In this document: positions 33,115-45,370 of the stretch, piece by piece | Numbering within the stretch: position 1 is the stretch's first letter | Layout: each line of letters begins with the position of its first letter | Assembly: GCA_944470555.2 (NCBI GenBank) | Contig: OX104127.1 | Span: 136,914,786-136,978,785, forward strand | From: Heterobilharzia americana | Lineage: Eukaryota > Platyhelminthes > Trematoda > Strigeidida > Schistosomatidae | DNA length: 64,000 nucleotides | Reading direction: 5' to 3' | Made by a program: the position numbers and the translations under genes | Notes under the pieces: generated by a model | Seen by the model: only the letters and a program-made list of their open reading frames with translations | Database searches by the model: none | Told to the model about the DNA's origin: nothing

Positions 33115-34445
33115 TCAAGTAAACAAATCTAATATGGAATTGCTCTTACATTTGCATTTTTCATGCATAAAGTACCTTGACAAGTAAACTTGTAATCAGA
33201 TACATTACAGTTTTCAGATAAACTCTGTTTCCAATTCTACTTTCCAGGTTACAGTGGAAGGACTAACTGTTTCAAATTTCATAAAACAATGTTTTGAACA
33301 GTATGTAGGGACTTATACCCCCCTTCCCCTCCACTTAGGTGATGAAAACTACGTAGCTTAGTGCAACAACTTTTCCAAAAGTGTCAATGTAACAAAAAAC
33401 CGTCCAATGGATATTCGAATTCAAATTTATATCTGTTTACAGTCGCATACTGCTTCAGGAAAGTCAATCGCGAAAATAACTCTACCAGTTCTATTCTTTG
33501 ACTAGATTCTCAGTGGAATCCATCCAAAACAGATTGTACCTGCTCAATATTTGATCTCAGTGCTGAAGGAACACCAAACCACTGTCATTCTCATCCTGAA
33601 CTACGAATCCTTCCCACCACTTATTTTACCAGTTGACCCCCAAATTTAGTGAACACTACTTATTAAAATACCTATCAGTAGTCTACAGAAGAGTATCGAA
33701 AACTCTAAAAGCCACCAAATTCGACAGATGAGAATTCCGGAACAAGAAGATAGGTCGTCGAAGAGAAATATCGGGAGAAGGGATGCTGAAGGAGAAGAAT
33801 GTTTCCAATATATGGTTTATCGATACCAGTTGTAATTCTTCGACCACAAATCCTAAGTTTTCATTGAACTTGTCTTCAAATCTTTAGAAATATTTGTACA
33901 AGAGTTATAAAGGAACTGTGTTCATAGTTGGCTTTCGGTTTAAGTGTGTATAAAATGAACCAAACTCTTCTGTTTCTTGATATGAGTATTTGTAGTTGTT
34001 TTTGAATTGATAGTTGTACTAGTAATGGTATTGATGGTATCAATTAGTTTTTATTGTTAGCGGATTCTAACGGATGTCTCAGCATATCCTTGATCAATAA
34101 ACTAAATCCACTGAATAAATTATGCAATATCAACATAAAACCAAGTGACACGATGTAGCAGTGTATGTTGTGACCTTTTCATATCGATCGCCAGCTGATA
34201 AAAAAACAGAAAGTTAGGATCCTTGACTGTGAACGAAATTCATGATCTTTCCTGAAGTACTTTGGCCAGTTAGTATTGAGGTTACAGTCAACCAATAGTA
34301 AAAGCAGACAACCTATTCCAAGTGAAACTCAATCAACCAGTTTGTATGATTTAGTGGGATTTAAATAAAGTCCAGTTATTCTCTTTTTCAGGATATCTGT
34401 TACATTTATGTCTACTTTGAAGAATAATTACTTTCCCTAACGTAA
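33115..34445. other. Unassigned sequence
   Basis: No confident gene. The stretch 33480-33800 is richer in G/C and codon-like runs, but every frame is interrupted and no retroelement motif could be read. Confidence 0.4.
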
Positions 34446-34449
34446 AATT

Positions 34450-34645
34450 CATCATGGGGTGACATGAGTCTGGGAACCATTAAAAACCCGTGAGCACTGG
34501 ACATCCGTTTGGTCCTATCATGAAACTCCTCACCAGTACGCATCTACGACCATAACTCACTGTGCTTCTCCAAGGACCCAACTCATAACCTTCTTGGTTC
34601 ACGGTGAACCCAGTAACCATTCAGTCACTGGATCGGAGTTCAATG
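34450..34645 (-). mobile_element. Hammerhead SINE family 2 copy
   Basis: The minus strand has GTACTGGTGAGGAGTTTCATG and AGGACCAAACGGATGTCC in family order, then GTGCTCACGGGTTTTTAATGG. Both core elements are altered (GTGAGGA, CAAA). Confidence 0.65.
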
Positions 34646-34924
34646 GTTTACAGTTCCTTACTTCCTCGTATCTATTCTGACTTAGTACTACTATCCACCG
34701 AAGTCTTCAGTTGGCATTTGTTTCACTTCCGACTGATTGATCCACTGATCACAGGTTCTCATTAGAACTTCGGGATATTCATATTGAAGCATGTCACTAG
34801 TGAACACTAAACAGTAATTTATTTTGAGGTTAATGGGAACTTTGTTTTTAATTTAAAGTAGTGTTTATCACCATCTGACATCAGTTACTTTCTTTTATGT
34901 CTTTCAAAGACATAAGATTACTGA

Positions 34925-36125
34925 AGCCTTGAAATAGTGGAGAATATTTGTAGCTCAGGTGGATGGTCTTGGCTGTATTGTATTCTCTGAAATGGCTTGT
35001 TTAATCGTGAAGCTTTCATCGTCCTTCTAGAAGACATCATCAGAACTAACTTCAATATGAAGTGAGCTGTTATTACCTCTCCGTGAGTGATTAGTAGTTG
35101 CTCTGACGATGTGATCTGTGGTCGGTTGTTTCCTCTGATTATTGTCATTGAATGTATAGGTTTTCCCGTTGGCTCTTCCTTTGTCTAACCTCTCACCTTT
35201 CTGTCGTTCATCATTTTTCTCATTGGTTGATAGATTGGGTCTATGTCTATACATCTGTTGATTGCTGACTGACTCACCTGAATGCCAAGCTTCTAGGAGT
35301 TCTCTGATATTCTTGGTGTCTTCTCTGTCCAAAATTTCTACATTGTCGAAACTGAATCCATGTCCATAATTATCCACGTGCATTGAAATGAGTGACAAAA
35401 TGTCGTGACGGTTAACAGTAGTCATTGGTGTTCATGTAGACGATGAAGGCGGAGAGGATTGCCACTTTGTCCAATGTAGTGTTGACTACAGTTATTGCAG
35501 TTGATTTTGTAAATGATATTCGGTTTGTCTCCTTTGGTTGTTGCATCCTTTGGTCTGCATAATAGTGTTTGGAGGAAATTTGTTGGTTTATGAGCTACAC
35601 CAATTCCAAGTGGTCTAAGCAATCTTGTCGTGATTTGTGATGTATCTTTTGTTATGGTAGAACGATACGTTTGTTGATTTCTGTCGATGACTTTGTGGTT
35701 GATGATTTACGGGGTAAACATCTTCTGATTAAGTTTCTTGGGTATGCATTCTTTTTTAGAATGGATATCAAGTAAGTTTCTTCGTTTCTCTGTGAAGTTG
35801 TTGTACTGCATTGTGTTCTCGCTCTTTTGAATACAGTCTGCATGCAGTTGATTTTTTGCGTTGTTGGGTTGTGCTACTGTAATTGAGGATTCGGTCAGTA
35901 TATGTTGGCTTCCTGTACACTTTGGTTTCCAGCTTCCCCGTATTTGTTCTGTTGACCAGAACATCTAGGAATGGTAGTTGGTTGTTTGACTCTTTCTCCA
36001 CTGTGAATTTGATGTCACCGAAAACGTTGTTGATCGAATTGTGAGTGCTTTCTATATCATCTTTTTAATGATGTAAACAGTGCCGTTTACATAGCGAATC
36101 GAGAATTTTGGTTTGATCACTGAAG
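34925..36125 (-). pseudogene. Penelope-like element, RT palm to 3' end
   Basis: The minus strand starts inside the RT with RYVNGTVYIIKK (about 36100-36065). It then has KESNNQLPFLDVLVNRTNTG (about 35995-35935) and ETKVYRKPTYTDRILNY, the strongly conserved PLE block after the catalytic motif. A connector is followed by LRPLGIGVAHKPTNFLQTLL and the endonuclease core INCNNCSQHYIGQSGNPLRL (35540-35455), with RLHEHQ and, after a frame change, the C-terminal segment with SMHVDNYGH and LLEAWHSGESVSNQQ (35370-35265). The YIG tyrosine and glycine are intact. Frameshifts separate at least four pieces. The 5' end, including the catalytic YxDD, is missing. Confidence 0.85.
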
Positions 36126-36129
36126 CCTT

Positions 36130-37395
36130 AGTAATTCATCTATTTTATAGCTACACACTTCGAGCTTTGTTATAACTCCTTTTGAAGAGTTCTGATTACT
36201 TCCGTTTGAAGATAAATTGTAGCAGACACCTTTAGGTCTCTAACTAGTTTCCGAATAACAATAGAACTCAACAGTCTTTTTCAGAAACCCTTTCATCGTG
36301 GAAATGGTTGTCATTGTCTTCAAATGTTTTCAAACATGATGTGTATTGAATGCTGTCTACTGAATCCTCAAAGTGTGATGAAGCGTATAATTTAGTTCTT
36401 ACGATATGGGTTAACAGAACACCAAAATGAAACTATTGCATGTATTGTATTGCCTACTTTGATATTACCCTTATTCTATCCACTTGTTCTTTGTATATTA
36501 TTGTAAATTGTGATTACTTTAATCGATTCACTTGTGTGCAAGGTTCTACCATGATCCTATCTGTCTGGTAATGAAGTATCTCTCAACGTACATTTTCGAA
36601 AAAAGGAAACTGTTGAAGGTTAATTTCACATACAGTCACTCGGAACTTGGTTATGGTATAAGCTAAAACACATTAATAAATGTATTGATATTGAGCATAT
36701 CTGTGAACTGTTGAAACTAATGATGAAAGGACATCAACCCCCTCCCATTTTATGTATTTAAATAATATTTGCAACACGTTTTCACAGATGCCGAAACAAC
36801 AGTCTTTCATCGTCAAATGTTGGGAAAGATTTATAGCTCAGAATGAGGATGATGGTAGTTTAGTGATCGCTGAGGTTTTACTGTTTCATCGTGAATGTTT
36901 GTAGTTAGGATGTCACTGAGCCTACTGATGAAACGTTTACGACAAATTGCCAAATCACAGAGAAAGTCAAACAGCCATCAGTCTTTCTTTCTGGGATACT
37001 GCTTGTATTCATTGATGCCTAGTTAATGAAAGTCAACCGTCTAGTCTTTCCTGGTAATTACTACCTTACTGGAGGATTTCATTAAGTCACAACAGTCATT
37101 TGGAGATTGAACACCTTCTCAAAACCCAAAAGATGTTAAGCACCCAGTGTAATTTCTGAACTGCGTAATAATTGTTTCACTCAGAAATATCTGTAAAAGT
37201 TTTGTAACTCAATATCAACATGCTAAGGAAGGAGGCTAATCACTGATCGTAAACTGGAGCTTCTAAAAATGAATTTCACAATGTATACGTACTTTGTGTG
37301 TTAGAAATATTCAGGTTTATAAAAAGTATCTAGAGATACATATTTTACAGTGCGGTATATCGATTTTGAAGGCAGTGTTATGACCTGACATCAAC
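36130..37395. other. Mostly unassigned
   Basis: A TTTTCACAG acceptor at 36788 opens a short frame (MPKQQSFIVKCWERFIAQNE and on to a stop near 36905). The phase of its only donor does not fit the exon-like segment at 37402, so it is not called as an exon. Confidence 0.35.
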
Positions 37396-37401
37396 AAATA
37401 G

Positions 37402-37556
37402 TTTCTGACCATAACTGGCAAGTTATCAAAGTACCAGAAACTCTGGACGATAAGGGACATTGGTTTTCTCCTTTCAGAGATTTTGGTATTGCTGAAACTC
37501 TTCGTTACTCAGCGTCTAACGTCGCACCTGCAGTGAAGACATCATTTTCCAGACAG
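37402..37556 (+). CDS. Candidate internal host exon, unidentified protein
   Basis: The acceptor ends in AACAAATAG at 37401 and the donor is GTAGGT at 37557. Between them lies a fully open phase with balanced, protein-like content: WQVIKVPETLDDKGHWFSPF then RDFGIAETLRYSASNVAP and a basic end. It has higher G/C than its flanks and no repeat similarity. The 155-nt length, with one base of a split codon at the start, would make it an internal exon. I do not recognise the family. A second acceptor with a long T tract lies at 37722, but the frame after it is short. Of the exon-like segments in this window this one looks most like coding sequence. Confidence 0.45.
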
Positions 37557-37559
37557 GTA

Positions 37560-39095
37560 GGTGGTATTCAGTCATCGAAAAGCTTGAATCCACGTATTTT
37601 TATCTAGTCTCTTGATGGCTGGTATGCAGACGAATTACTTTTGTGTGTTAAAGGAAGGAAAAATATAAAGATGACTGCGGTCAGATAAAAGCAAGCGACC
37701 GGTTTCTTTATTTTTTTTTCCAGTTACTGTCCGTGGGTAACGGACCACTATTTCCCACATTCTGTCCGATTTCTTCTAAAGTCTCCATTATGACATATTT
37801 TTCTACTAACACACTTGGCTTTCTAGTTGAATAACTTTACGTCTTCATATTATGCATGCAGCCTATTCAATGAAGTAACGTGGGAAACAATACTTCACTA
37901 GATGGCGACTACAGTATCATCATTAGGCGTGATATGGCAGCAAAGTTTTGGGGAAGTATGATTCCATGGCTATTTTCCACAACGGTGACTAGTTTACAGC
38001 TCTTCATGAAAGTCACTGAAGGTGTTACTGTGAGATAGATACACACCAGAGTCACATAACTTGGACTAAAAATAAGGCTATTAAGTATATGCGGTATTCA
38101 TTAATGATCACGTCATATTCTCGACATAATAAAAAACATCAATGAATCTGCAATATTCACGTGATCACCAGTTGTATTAGTGGCTGTAAGTAGTGTAAAA
38201 TGATGTTTACATACATGATGCATACAGATCAGAATAGTTCTTCAAGTGGACTTTGCTTCCACTGAATAGATTTAATTAAATTGGGAAATCATAGTGACCA
38301 GTGAATTTACACTGGATTCAATGAAATATTCATCATTCTTCGTATTTTATGGTACTGATGGTTGTGATCGTAACGCTTCTATTTTACTTTGTGAACTTAG
38401 CTAATACCAACAGAAACCATTTTCAGACTGATATCATTTTCAAATATGTAGTCACTGTTGACTAGTTAATTTCTCTCTCTTCATATACTTATAAGTAGAA
38501 TCAAAAGAAAAAGATTATCTCAACAATGTTGGAGATGTATTTGCGCAATACATTTTGAAACCATCTTATCACACTCCTACCTGTCAAGTTAAAACTGAAG
38601 GATGGGAGAACAAATATTACAATTAGGATGATAGAACATTAAAATTAATAAAGACGTGGACAAAAAAGGAAGAGTAACATAGTTGATCCTAATCTTGGTA
38701 AGAAAGTAAGGTTTACCAAGGTGAGTGTAGTGTAAGGATGAAGTACTTTTGTACGCATAAAATTGGCTTCAACTTGCTCATGGCTATCGTTTCTATAAAT
38801 CTCAGTATTCAGCCTTGATTGTTTCTATGTAATGCTTTGAAAGTTGTTCGTACAACAATTTTGAAGTCATTTAGGCACATATTCTCCCACCTCCAACTTA
38901 GTGACTCGATTGCTCCTCCCTAAATATTTATGACCACATACACACACACACACAAGTAAACTGGTAAACACAGTAGGATGTGACGTAATTACTGATATAG
39001 TGTTAAGGTTTGTGGTGAAGCATGTGCTTTGTTTTGTCCAAAATAATAAGATTACTTGCGTAATATGTCTTCTTAATGGCTGATATTAGCCCACG
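37560..39095. other. No recognisable feature
   Basis: Unique AT-rich sequence, with a short (CA)n at 38938-38953. Confidence 0.45.
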
Positions 39096-39099
39096 TCTA

Positions 39100-40180
39100 A
39101 AAATTATACTATTCAACTTCCCCACTGTAAGGTAGAGTGATATAGACACTTTTCTGAGAAACTGTTTATACAGTTGGCTTTGGTACTATCTGACTTTTAC
39201 AACGGTTTACAAACTAATATTCGTTCTCCATAGGTGTATTGGCCAGTAATTTGATATCTTCATCCAAAGTATCTGATGGAAATTTAGGTATTGACCTGTC
39301 TATGTAGACTTTCTGTAGACTGACCGTCTTATTTAACCATCTTCCTGTCGACTCAGGAGTGCATCTGAGAATGGCAGATGTTTATTATTCTCTTTCTCAC
39401 AAGACAAACTAGTGTGAGTTTGTACAAAGCTATGTCTTTTTAGTAGACAAACCATACTCCCAAGCTTCGCACAAACTATGATGATGTTGTAAACAAATCA
39501 CCTGTAAATAGAATCTCCAGCAATGAGATCACCAACCAGATGTAAATATCATGTAAATATCAGGTAGCAATGGTCCTACAGGACTTTCCATAGTTACACT
39601 GTCGACTTCTTGAAAGTATCCACCTTCAAATATGAAGTGAACTTCATCGGTACATGGCAATAATGGTACCGATGATGAGAAGAGGAGCAATGGGCAATAG
39701 GAAGTTTTCAGAAGACATGTAGTCACAGCGAATGACAATGACACGTTAATGATTAAAGAGTTTATACCAAAAGAGTACAAGGTCTTGTTTTTGATATTCT
39801 CGTCACTAAGACAGTTAACGAGGTGAAAAGTATCTTTTAACGAGGACCTACGGAATCCGTTCTAAACTGGGCTTAACATTTTTTTCCAGCCATCTCATGA
39901 GTTTATTTATGGAGGAACAAAACACAAATTGCTTTCATCACTGAGGATAGAAAACATTTTATTTCTATAGTCATAAGGATTTATCATAACAATGCCTGAC
40001 ACCTTATCAGTTTTTTGAATGGATATGTCAGATCTGTTTCGTAATTCTTTCACCAACTTTGAATATTTGAAGATGCTGGGACAAGAGAACTCAACTGGTC
40101 ATAGAGATTTTTAAGCTGAGCACCAATATCCAAATGAGGAATTTCCTTGTAGGTGACTGGAAAGTTGAACCCAAAAGTAA
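39100..40180 (-). pseudogene. Penelope-like reverse transcriptase, decayed
   Basis: On the minus strand, KTDKVSGIVMINPYDYRNKM then FSILSDESNLCF (about 40010-39920) is the PLE N-terminal palm block. VHFIFEGGYFQEVDSVTMES and PVGPLLPDIYM (about 39640-39550) is motif B, with Glu for Gly in the usual MGSP. The catalytic YxDD segment downstream is too altered to read. Connector traces (SLQKVYIDRSIPKFPS near 39315-39270; SVYITLPYSGEVE near 39150-39110) follow in the right order. Several stops interrupt it. The endonuclease is not found below 39100. Confidence 0.75.
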
Positions 40181-40297
40181 GTACATCTTTCTCATGAATT
40201 AATACCTTGTTTTGTCCTTCGTGTTGTATTTATAAGAGAAATTTTAAAAATTGATGAATTTAAATGTGGGGAATAAGAAAGCAATCCAACAAAACAG

Positions 40298-41085
40298 ATG
40301 AAGCGTGGTGTCGCTGCTTCTGGACTTGAAGGGGATTCGTGGCCTGCAGTGTTCGACGATGAAGATGTCAATGCCTTCCTCAGTGACTTCGAGTTGGTCG
40401 CAAAGTCGATCGAAAGCTGTATATGACAGTGTAGAACAAGTGGATGGGAAGGATACTTGGCAGAGAATGGTTGAACAACTGGAGGTGGAGTTCGACAGCT
40501 CAGTAGACAGGGAGCTGGCGATGCAGCAGTTCCGGAGCACGAAACCTGGAATAGACGAAGATCAGCTGGTATTGGCTGTGAAGTTGACAAAACTACTTAG
40601 ACGAGCACTTCCCACTTTCCATAAGGACTCCAAGGCACAGTTGCTGGCTACATAATTCACCGAAAGTGTCAGGAATGCCCTCGCGCAGCAACTAAGACTA
40701 GTAAATGCAGTTCAACCCATGGGTATTAGTGAGATGACAAAGGTCACCAGACAGCTAATCGGTACAGATGTAACTGCGATGAAGTCACTAGAGGTAAATA
40801 ACTGGAGAAAACAAACGACAACCTCCAGAAAGAGGTGGCTGTACTTCGAATTAATATCAACAGACAGAGTAAATGCTTCGGATGTGGAAAACTGGGACAC
40901 TGGCGAAGAAACTATCCGGAGGGGCGAATAAGAACACGTTTTGAACGATACCATTTGGGTTCTGTTTTTCCGACTAGACTGGATGTTTTAGGAGCTAAAG
41001 ATATAGGTACTGTGTATGACAGAATACGAATGAATGGTCGGGAGATCATGTGTCAAATCGACACGTGGTGGGGGTGGCAGTCTCG
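40298..41085 (+). pseudogene. LTR-retrotransposon gag and protease start, broken
   Basis: An ATG at 40298 opens a gag-like frame (FDDEDVNAFLSDFELVAKSI). Near 40410 the frame changes, with apparent loss of a short segment, to KAVYDSVEQVDGKDTWQRMV and REFDSSVDRELAMQQFRS-like residues, ending in LLRRALPTFHKDSKAQLLAT. Near 40865-40925 another frame encodes CFGCGKLGHWRRNYPEG, a CCHC zinc knuckle whose last Cys is Tyr. A protease start then follows, with NGREIMCQIDT at about 41031-41063; the next residue is Trp where Gly completes the D-T-G active site. This is gag-pro order of a Ty3/gypsy-type element. No LTRs, RT or integrase are visible, so only a fragment remains. Confidence 0.75.
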
Positions 41086-41089
41086 CTGA

Positions 41090-44000
41090 TAGATAAGAGT
41101 CAGCCTCATAACATAAGACCAGGTACACTGATGGTCCATTTTTATCAATAGCCCTTATTTCACAACTACTACTATTACTACTACTACTTTATTATACAAA
41201 TCAGCATAGATTTTAAGGTTAATTTCATATTGTGTAGTTGGAGAACGCTTACATATCTGGGGGTAAGTGAGCATTTTTCACTTGAATTTTCTCATTGTCC
41301 AACAGTGGGGATGGATGTAACCACACGGAAGGAGCCAAAACTTGTCCATCTTCTCCTTCATCACTCGATATGAATTCATTAGTTCAAAATTTCTGTGCTG
41401 CGTCACTATTCAGTGTCTTCCATAACAGTAGACCTATTCTCTCACATTTATGGTAATAGATCGTAGAAATATTGAAACATGACCATTTCTTCTTAGGATA
41501 AAAAGATCACAAATTCAATGTAGAAGATATTACAGATTGCCTGATCACTATGAACTCGACTGTTTACTAGATCTTTCTAACTCAAAACCATTTGGATTGT
41601 GAATGACACTGATTTGTTTTGAGATAGCACACTGCTGAAAGTGATTTCTTGAACTTAATAGTCTACAGATCTTACACTCAGCAAGGACAAAACCACATCA
41701 AGACTGAGGGCTTGACTTCAATTCTAGTATATGAGCACAGTACAGAATGTGAATGTTTACGGAATGAACTGGTATAAGAATATCAGTTAAAAATATGAAA
41801 CACATTTTATGAGCACTTTACAACTACATATTATCAGAAGCAACAGGTAGAATCCTATTTCAGAAACATAGTGGACTCTCAGCTTTCCCACTCAACTGTC
41901 CAAAAGTTGAGAGTGCACCTAACCAATCCTAACGTATTCATAAATTCTGAAAGACTGGGGATTTGTCAGCATTATATCCCCATTCACTTGACTGTTATGG
42001 ACTTATATGGTACTTAAGGACGCAGTTGGTTGCCATGTGGCTGTTGAGTTTTACGTACCTGGCACAGCTGTTGGCCTGACATTCATATTCACGGTATTGA
42101 GACTAAGCTGAGTGGCTTGGCACTGTGATACGCCATATTTTCCTGTTAACCTTCAAAAACGTACAGTGGTAGAACTTGGTCAACACTAATCACCTAAAAT
42201 TTGATAGTCACATCCGTAATCTACTAGAGATCGATTTGAGTAGGTAATCAGACCCAGTAGTGGTTGAAAGATTAACTGGATATCGAGGTGCTAAACTATT
42301 TGATTAAACGACGCCAGTTTGAAAACACTTTCACGACGACTTTTAAGAAGCAGAAGTATAACTGACCTCCTATCGAATGACTCATAACTCGAAAACTTCA
42401 GATTGCACGAACAGATAAGTCTAGGTTGGACTTGACCATGAAGTGAGGTCGTTCGGGTTTCCATAGTATGCAGCAGCATGCAAAGAAGGACAGAGTGTAA
42501 GTAGAGTAGTTTTAAAGTAGAAAATATTCCGTGGTCGGAGAGGGAAAAAGAAAAAGAGGATCGGTGAAAGTGTTTGAATATTGCAGGAGTTAGGGCAAAT
42601 GCTTAAATGTGATCGACTTCCAACCATATCACTAATAATCTTCAACCGCTGATTCCGAGGTGCTCAGCAAGGTGGCCAGAAACTCTCACCATGTTTCTCG
42701 CCAACGTTCACGGACTGGTGGTATTTCTTGGTCTAGCTGTCGTTAGTCTCCTTCCAGCCCAGTCTTTCTTCCATTAACATTTCGCGCTGATGAACGGCAA
42801 ACAATGTATCAGAGGCGTGTGCTGATTTTTTATGATCAAACTTCCTCTTCTGACTGAGAAACACAACATGAAGAGCCTCAAATTGTTTCCATATCTCAGC
42901 TAACCTCCTCATTTTCAAGTTAATGAACGTGTGTTGATAATCTTTTTAATGACACTTTATTAGCCTGTTTCAATTCTCAGCTTGAATTTTCCATTTCAAT
43001 TAGCTGTGATTACTCTCAGATATCTTCGATGTTAGTTATGACCAAGAACTCCAAAACAGGTTATGTTTACATTCAGTTTTTACTGGTAAGTTGTCACTAC
43101 TGAGATGATTTAAAGAGCGTATATTATGCGACAGCGAAAGAATTTACAGTAGGTCATTCGAATGCATATGTGTGATCCGTTGTTATTCAAAACTACATTA
43201 TTGTTTCATATAACTGAATCGTTTTACTGCATAGTTGACTTCTCAGCTTTGTTCAGCATTCAGGAAAATGGAATCTATTTGATAGTGAACTCCTTGGATC
43301 TACAAACATTACATACTGACATACATCTCTTCATGACGTCTATCTGCGGCTATACAATAAGACTGAAATTAATGAAATAAACAGCCCCTTATCATTTCTA
43401 CTGAAAAGAGTTTTCAGACGAATGCATATTAAGGAAGAGAGTGACAATATAAAGTGTTCAGTATAAATCACATCGGAGCAAACAACTTTATGAACAAATG
43501 ATTCATCTGTGTCACTAGATTATTTCGGCTAGTTGGGGAAGACAAAGCATATGTACAGAGATTAAATGTCGTTGCAAGTATCATGTTACTTACTGTAATG
43601 TAGTAGGGTCTATCTTGTTGTCTGGACTGTCTACTTACATTCACATAACACTCTGCTATTTAGTTGCACAGTTTTATTCATTTTTGGTTTCTCTATAAAT
43701 TTCTTAAAACAAGTTCATATCGTGAATGTAATGGATGAAATCAGTAATTTACATTTCTTGATGATTTCTGGAGAAGATATGGAAAGAATCTTTCCCACTA
43801 GGTAAACACCTACTCATGGAAACAACAAGCCAGAAAATGACGTAATGACAACTTATCAAAGAGGTGTAATGATCTTCGTTCTGCATATCTTGTTTATTCT
43901 TAGCTTCATCAAATTACTCACTGATGAAACAAATAGTTGAAGGGGGAAATTTACTTCAATGAGTTGACTCTACCAATTTGTAAAACTGGTTGAGCGAACA

Positions 44001-45355
44001 TTTCAAATATTGAGTTGAAGTGTCCACCACATGCGTAAAGTTTCATGCATGTGCGATCGTTGCAGCCACTTCGAAAAGTATATGCTATTTGAGTGACACA
44101 ATCTAAGTGAGTCCTCAACATGTTGGTGGAGATGCTTTTCAGTAGGTTTGCCTTTGAAATCTCGAACAAATACATGTACCGTCATCTTTTGCGGTAGTTC
44201 CAATAGGAAAATCTGATGAAACGCGTCGACACAGTGGACCTAAATCATGACTGTCAGGATAGAGAATTCTGAATTTTCAATTTTGTATGCGTAAATGGTA
44301 GTTGTAACATTAGTAAAAGACAGTGTCATGTAGATGAAATATTGAAAAGCTGGATTGCAAGATACTGATTTAGGTAGATGAAGAGATGGTTAAGTTCACA
44401 AATTGGTAGTGAATGCATGCGGTTGTTTGAGATTGGACTATCTGCAACTGACTGTAGATGATTCAGTATTTTAGTTGAGTGAATTTCTCAGATGCTTCAC
44501 GCTCAACTAGATGAATTTCCTTATCCATTCCTTCACTGTATAAATTAGACAAAAAATTGAATTTTCATCATATGACAACTGTAGAATTAAAAACATAAAT
44601 CTTCTCCATTAGGTAAACATTTATCGACTGAATCAACAAATATGACGATTGCATGTCACAGGGGAAATTAAAACATTATTATTGTTGTTATTATTATTCA
44701 AAGGGAAGCGACTGTAGCAATAGGTAAATGTTTTCCCTGGTTGTTGGTTGCATGGTTTTATAACTAATCAACAATTTCTAACATTTATTTACTAAGTTCG
44801 CTGTTCAAATCTTGGACTTAATCGCATGACTAGAACAATGCTTCCATAATTCTTAAGATGAAGTCATATGAAAGTAATCTATGTACTAAACGCTTCTTAT
44901 TTCGTGGAATAATGGTGAAAATATTCGAAAATGGTATCAACGGTTAATAACTAAATGCTCTACTCCCCCTTGTAATGCATACTATGAGTTTGCCAAAGCA
45001 CCTTTCATCAACATATTTGCGGTTTAAAGATAATGTAAGTTAACTGGTTCACAGTGGTCTGAATTGGCTTAGCAATAGCAAACAATCGGAAATTATCAGA
45101 TCCTGCTGAGCAGTCGTAACTTATTTGTGTGAATATATGTGTGCGTGCATTCGTGTTAGAATCCAGCACCTATCACTGCAAACACCCAAGCGAACCTCAA
45201 TCGTAACAGGCGATTTGAATAAGTGGAATTATTGCCCTTTTGTAATAAACCCCAACCTTGAGCAGTCCACATTCAAGAAACTCCACTGTGTACAGAATAG
45301 ACTCATTGCGGGATTGAAAATTGGTCAATAACTAGGAGGAAATGAGTAGCTTTGG
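41090..45355. other. Largely unassigned 4.2 kb
   Basis: No confident gene or known repeat. Two minus-strand segments look more protein-like than background but match no family I know: 42733-42918 (RRLAEIWKQFEALHVVFLSQ) and 43951-44203 (HVFVRDFKGKPTEKHLHQHV then LCHSNSIYFSKWLQRSHMHE). Both lack clear splice borders and could be decayed transposon ORFs. Confidence 0.35.
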
Positions 45356-45357
45356 AG

Positions 45358-45370
45358 TATTAGGTAAAAT
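45358..45370. repeat. Target-site duplication, left
   Basis: TATTAGGTAAAAT, repeated exactly at 48569-48581 on the other side of the RTE. Confidence 0.9.

Noticed and set aside
36789..36905. Exon-like segment starting MPKQQSFIVK
   Set aside because: It has an acceptor, but no donor in the phase needed by the neighbouring candidate exon, and it ends in a stop after 39 codons.
40192..40590. 132-codon minus-strand ORF
   Set aside because: Antisense to the gag frame at 40298-40655, which has the zinc knuckle and protease continuation.
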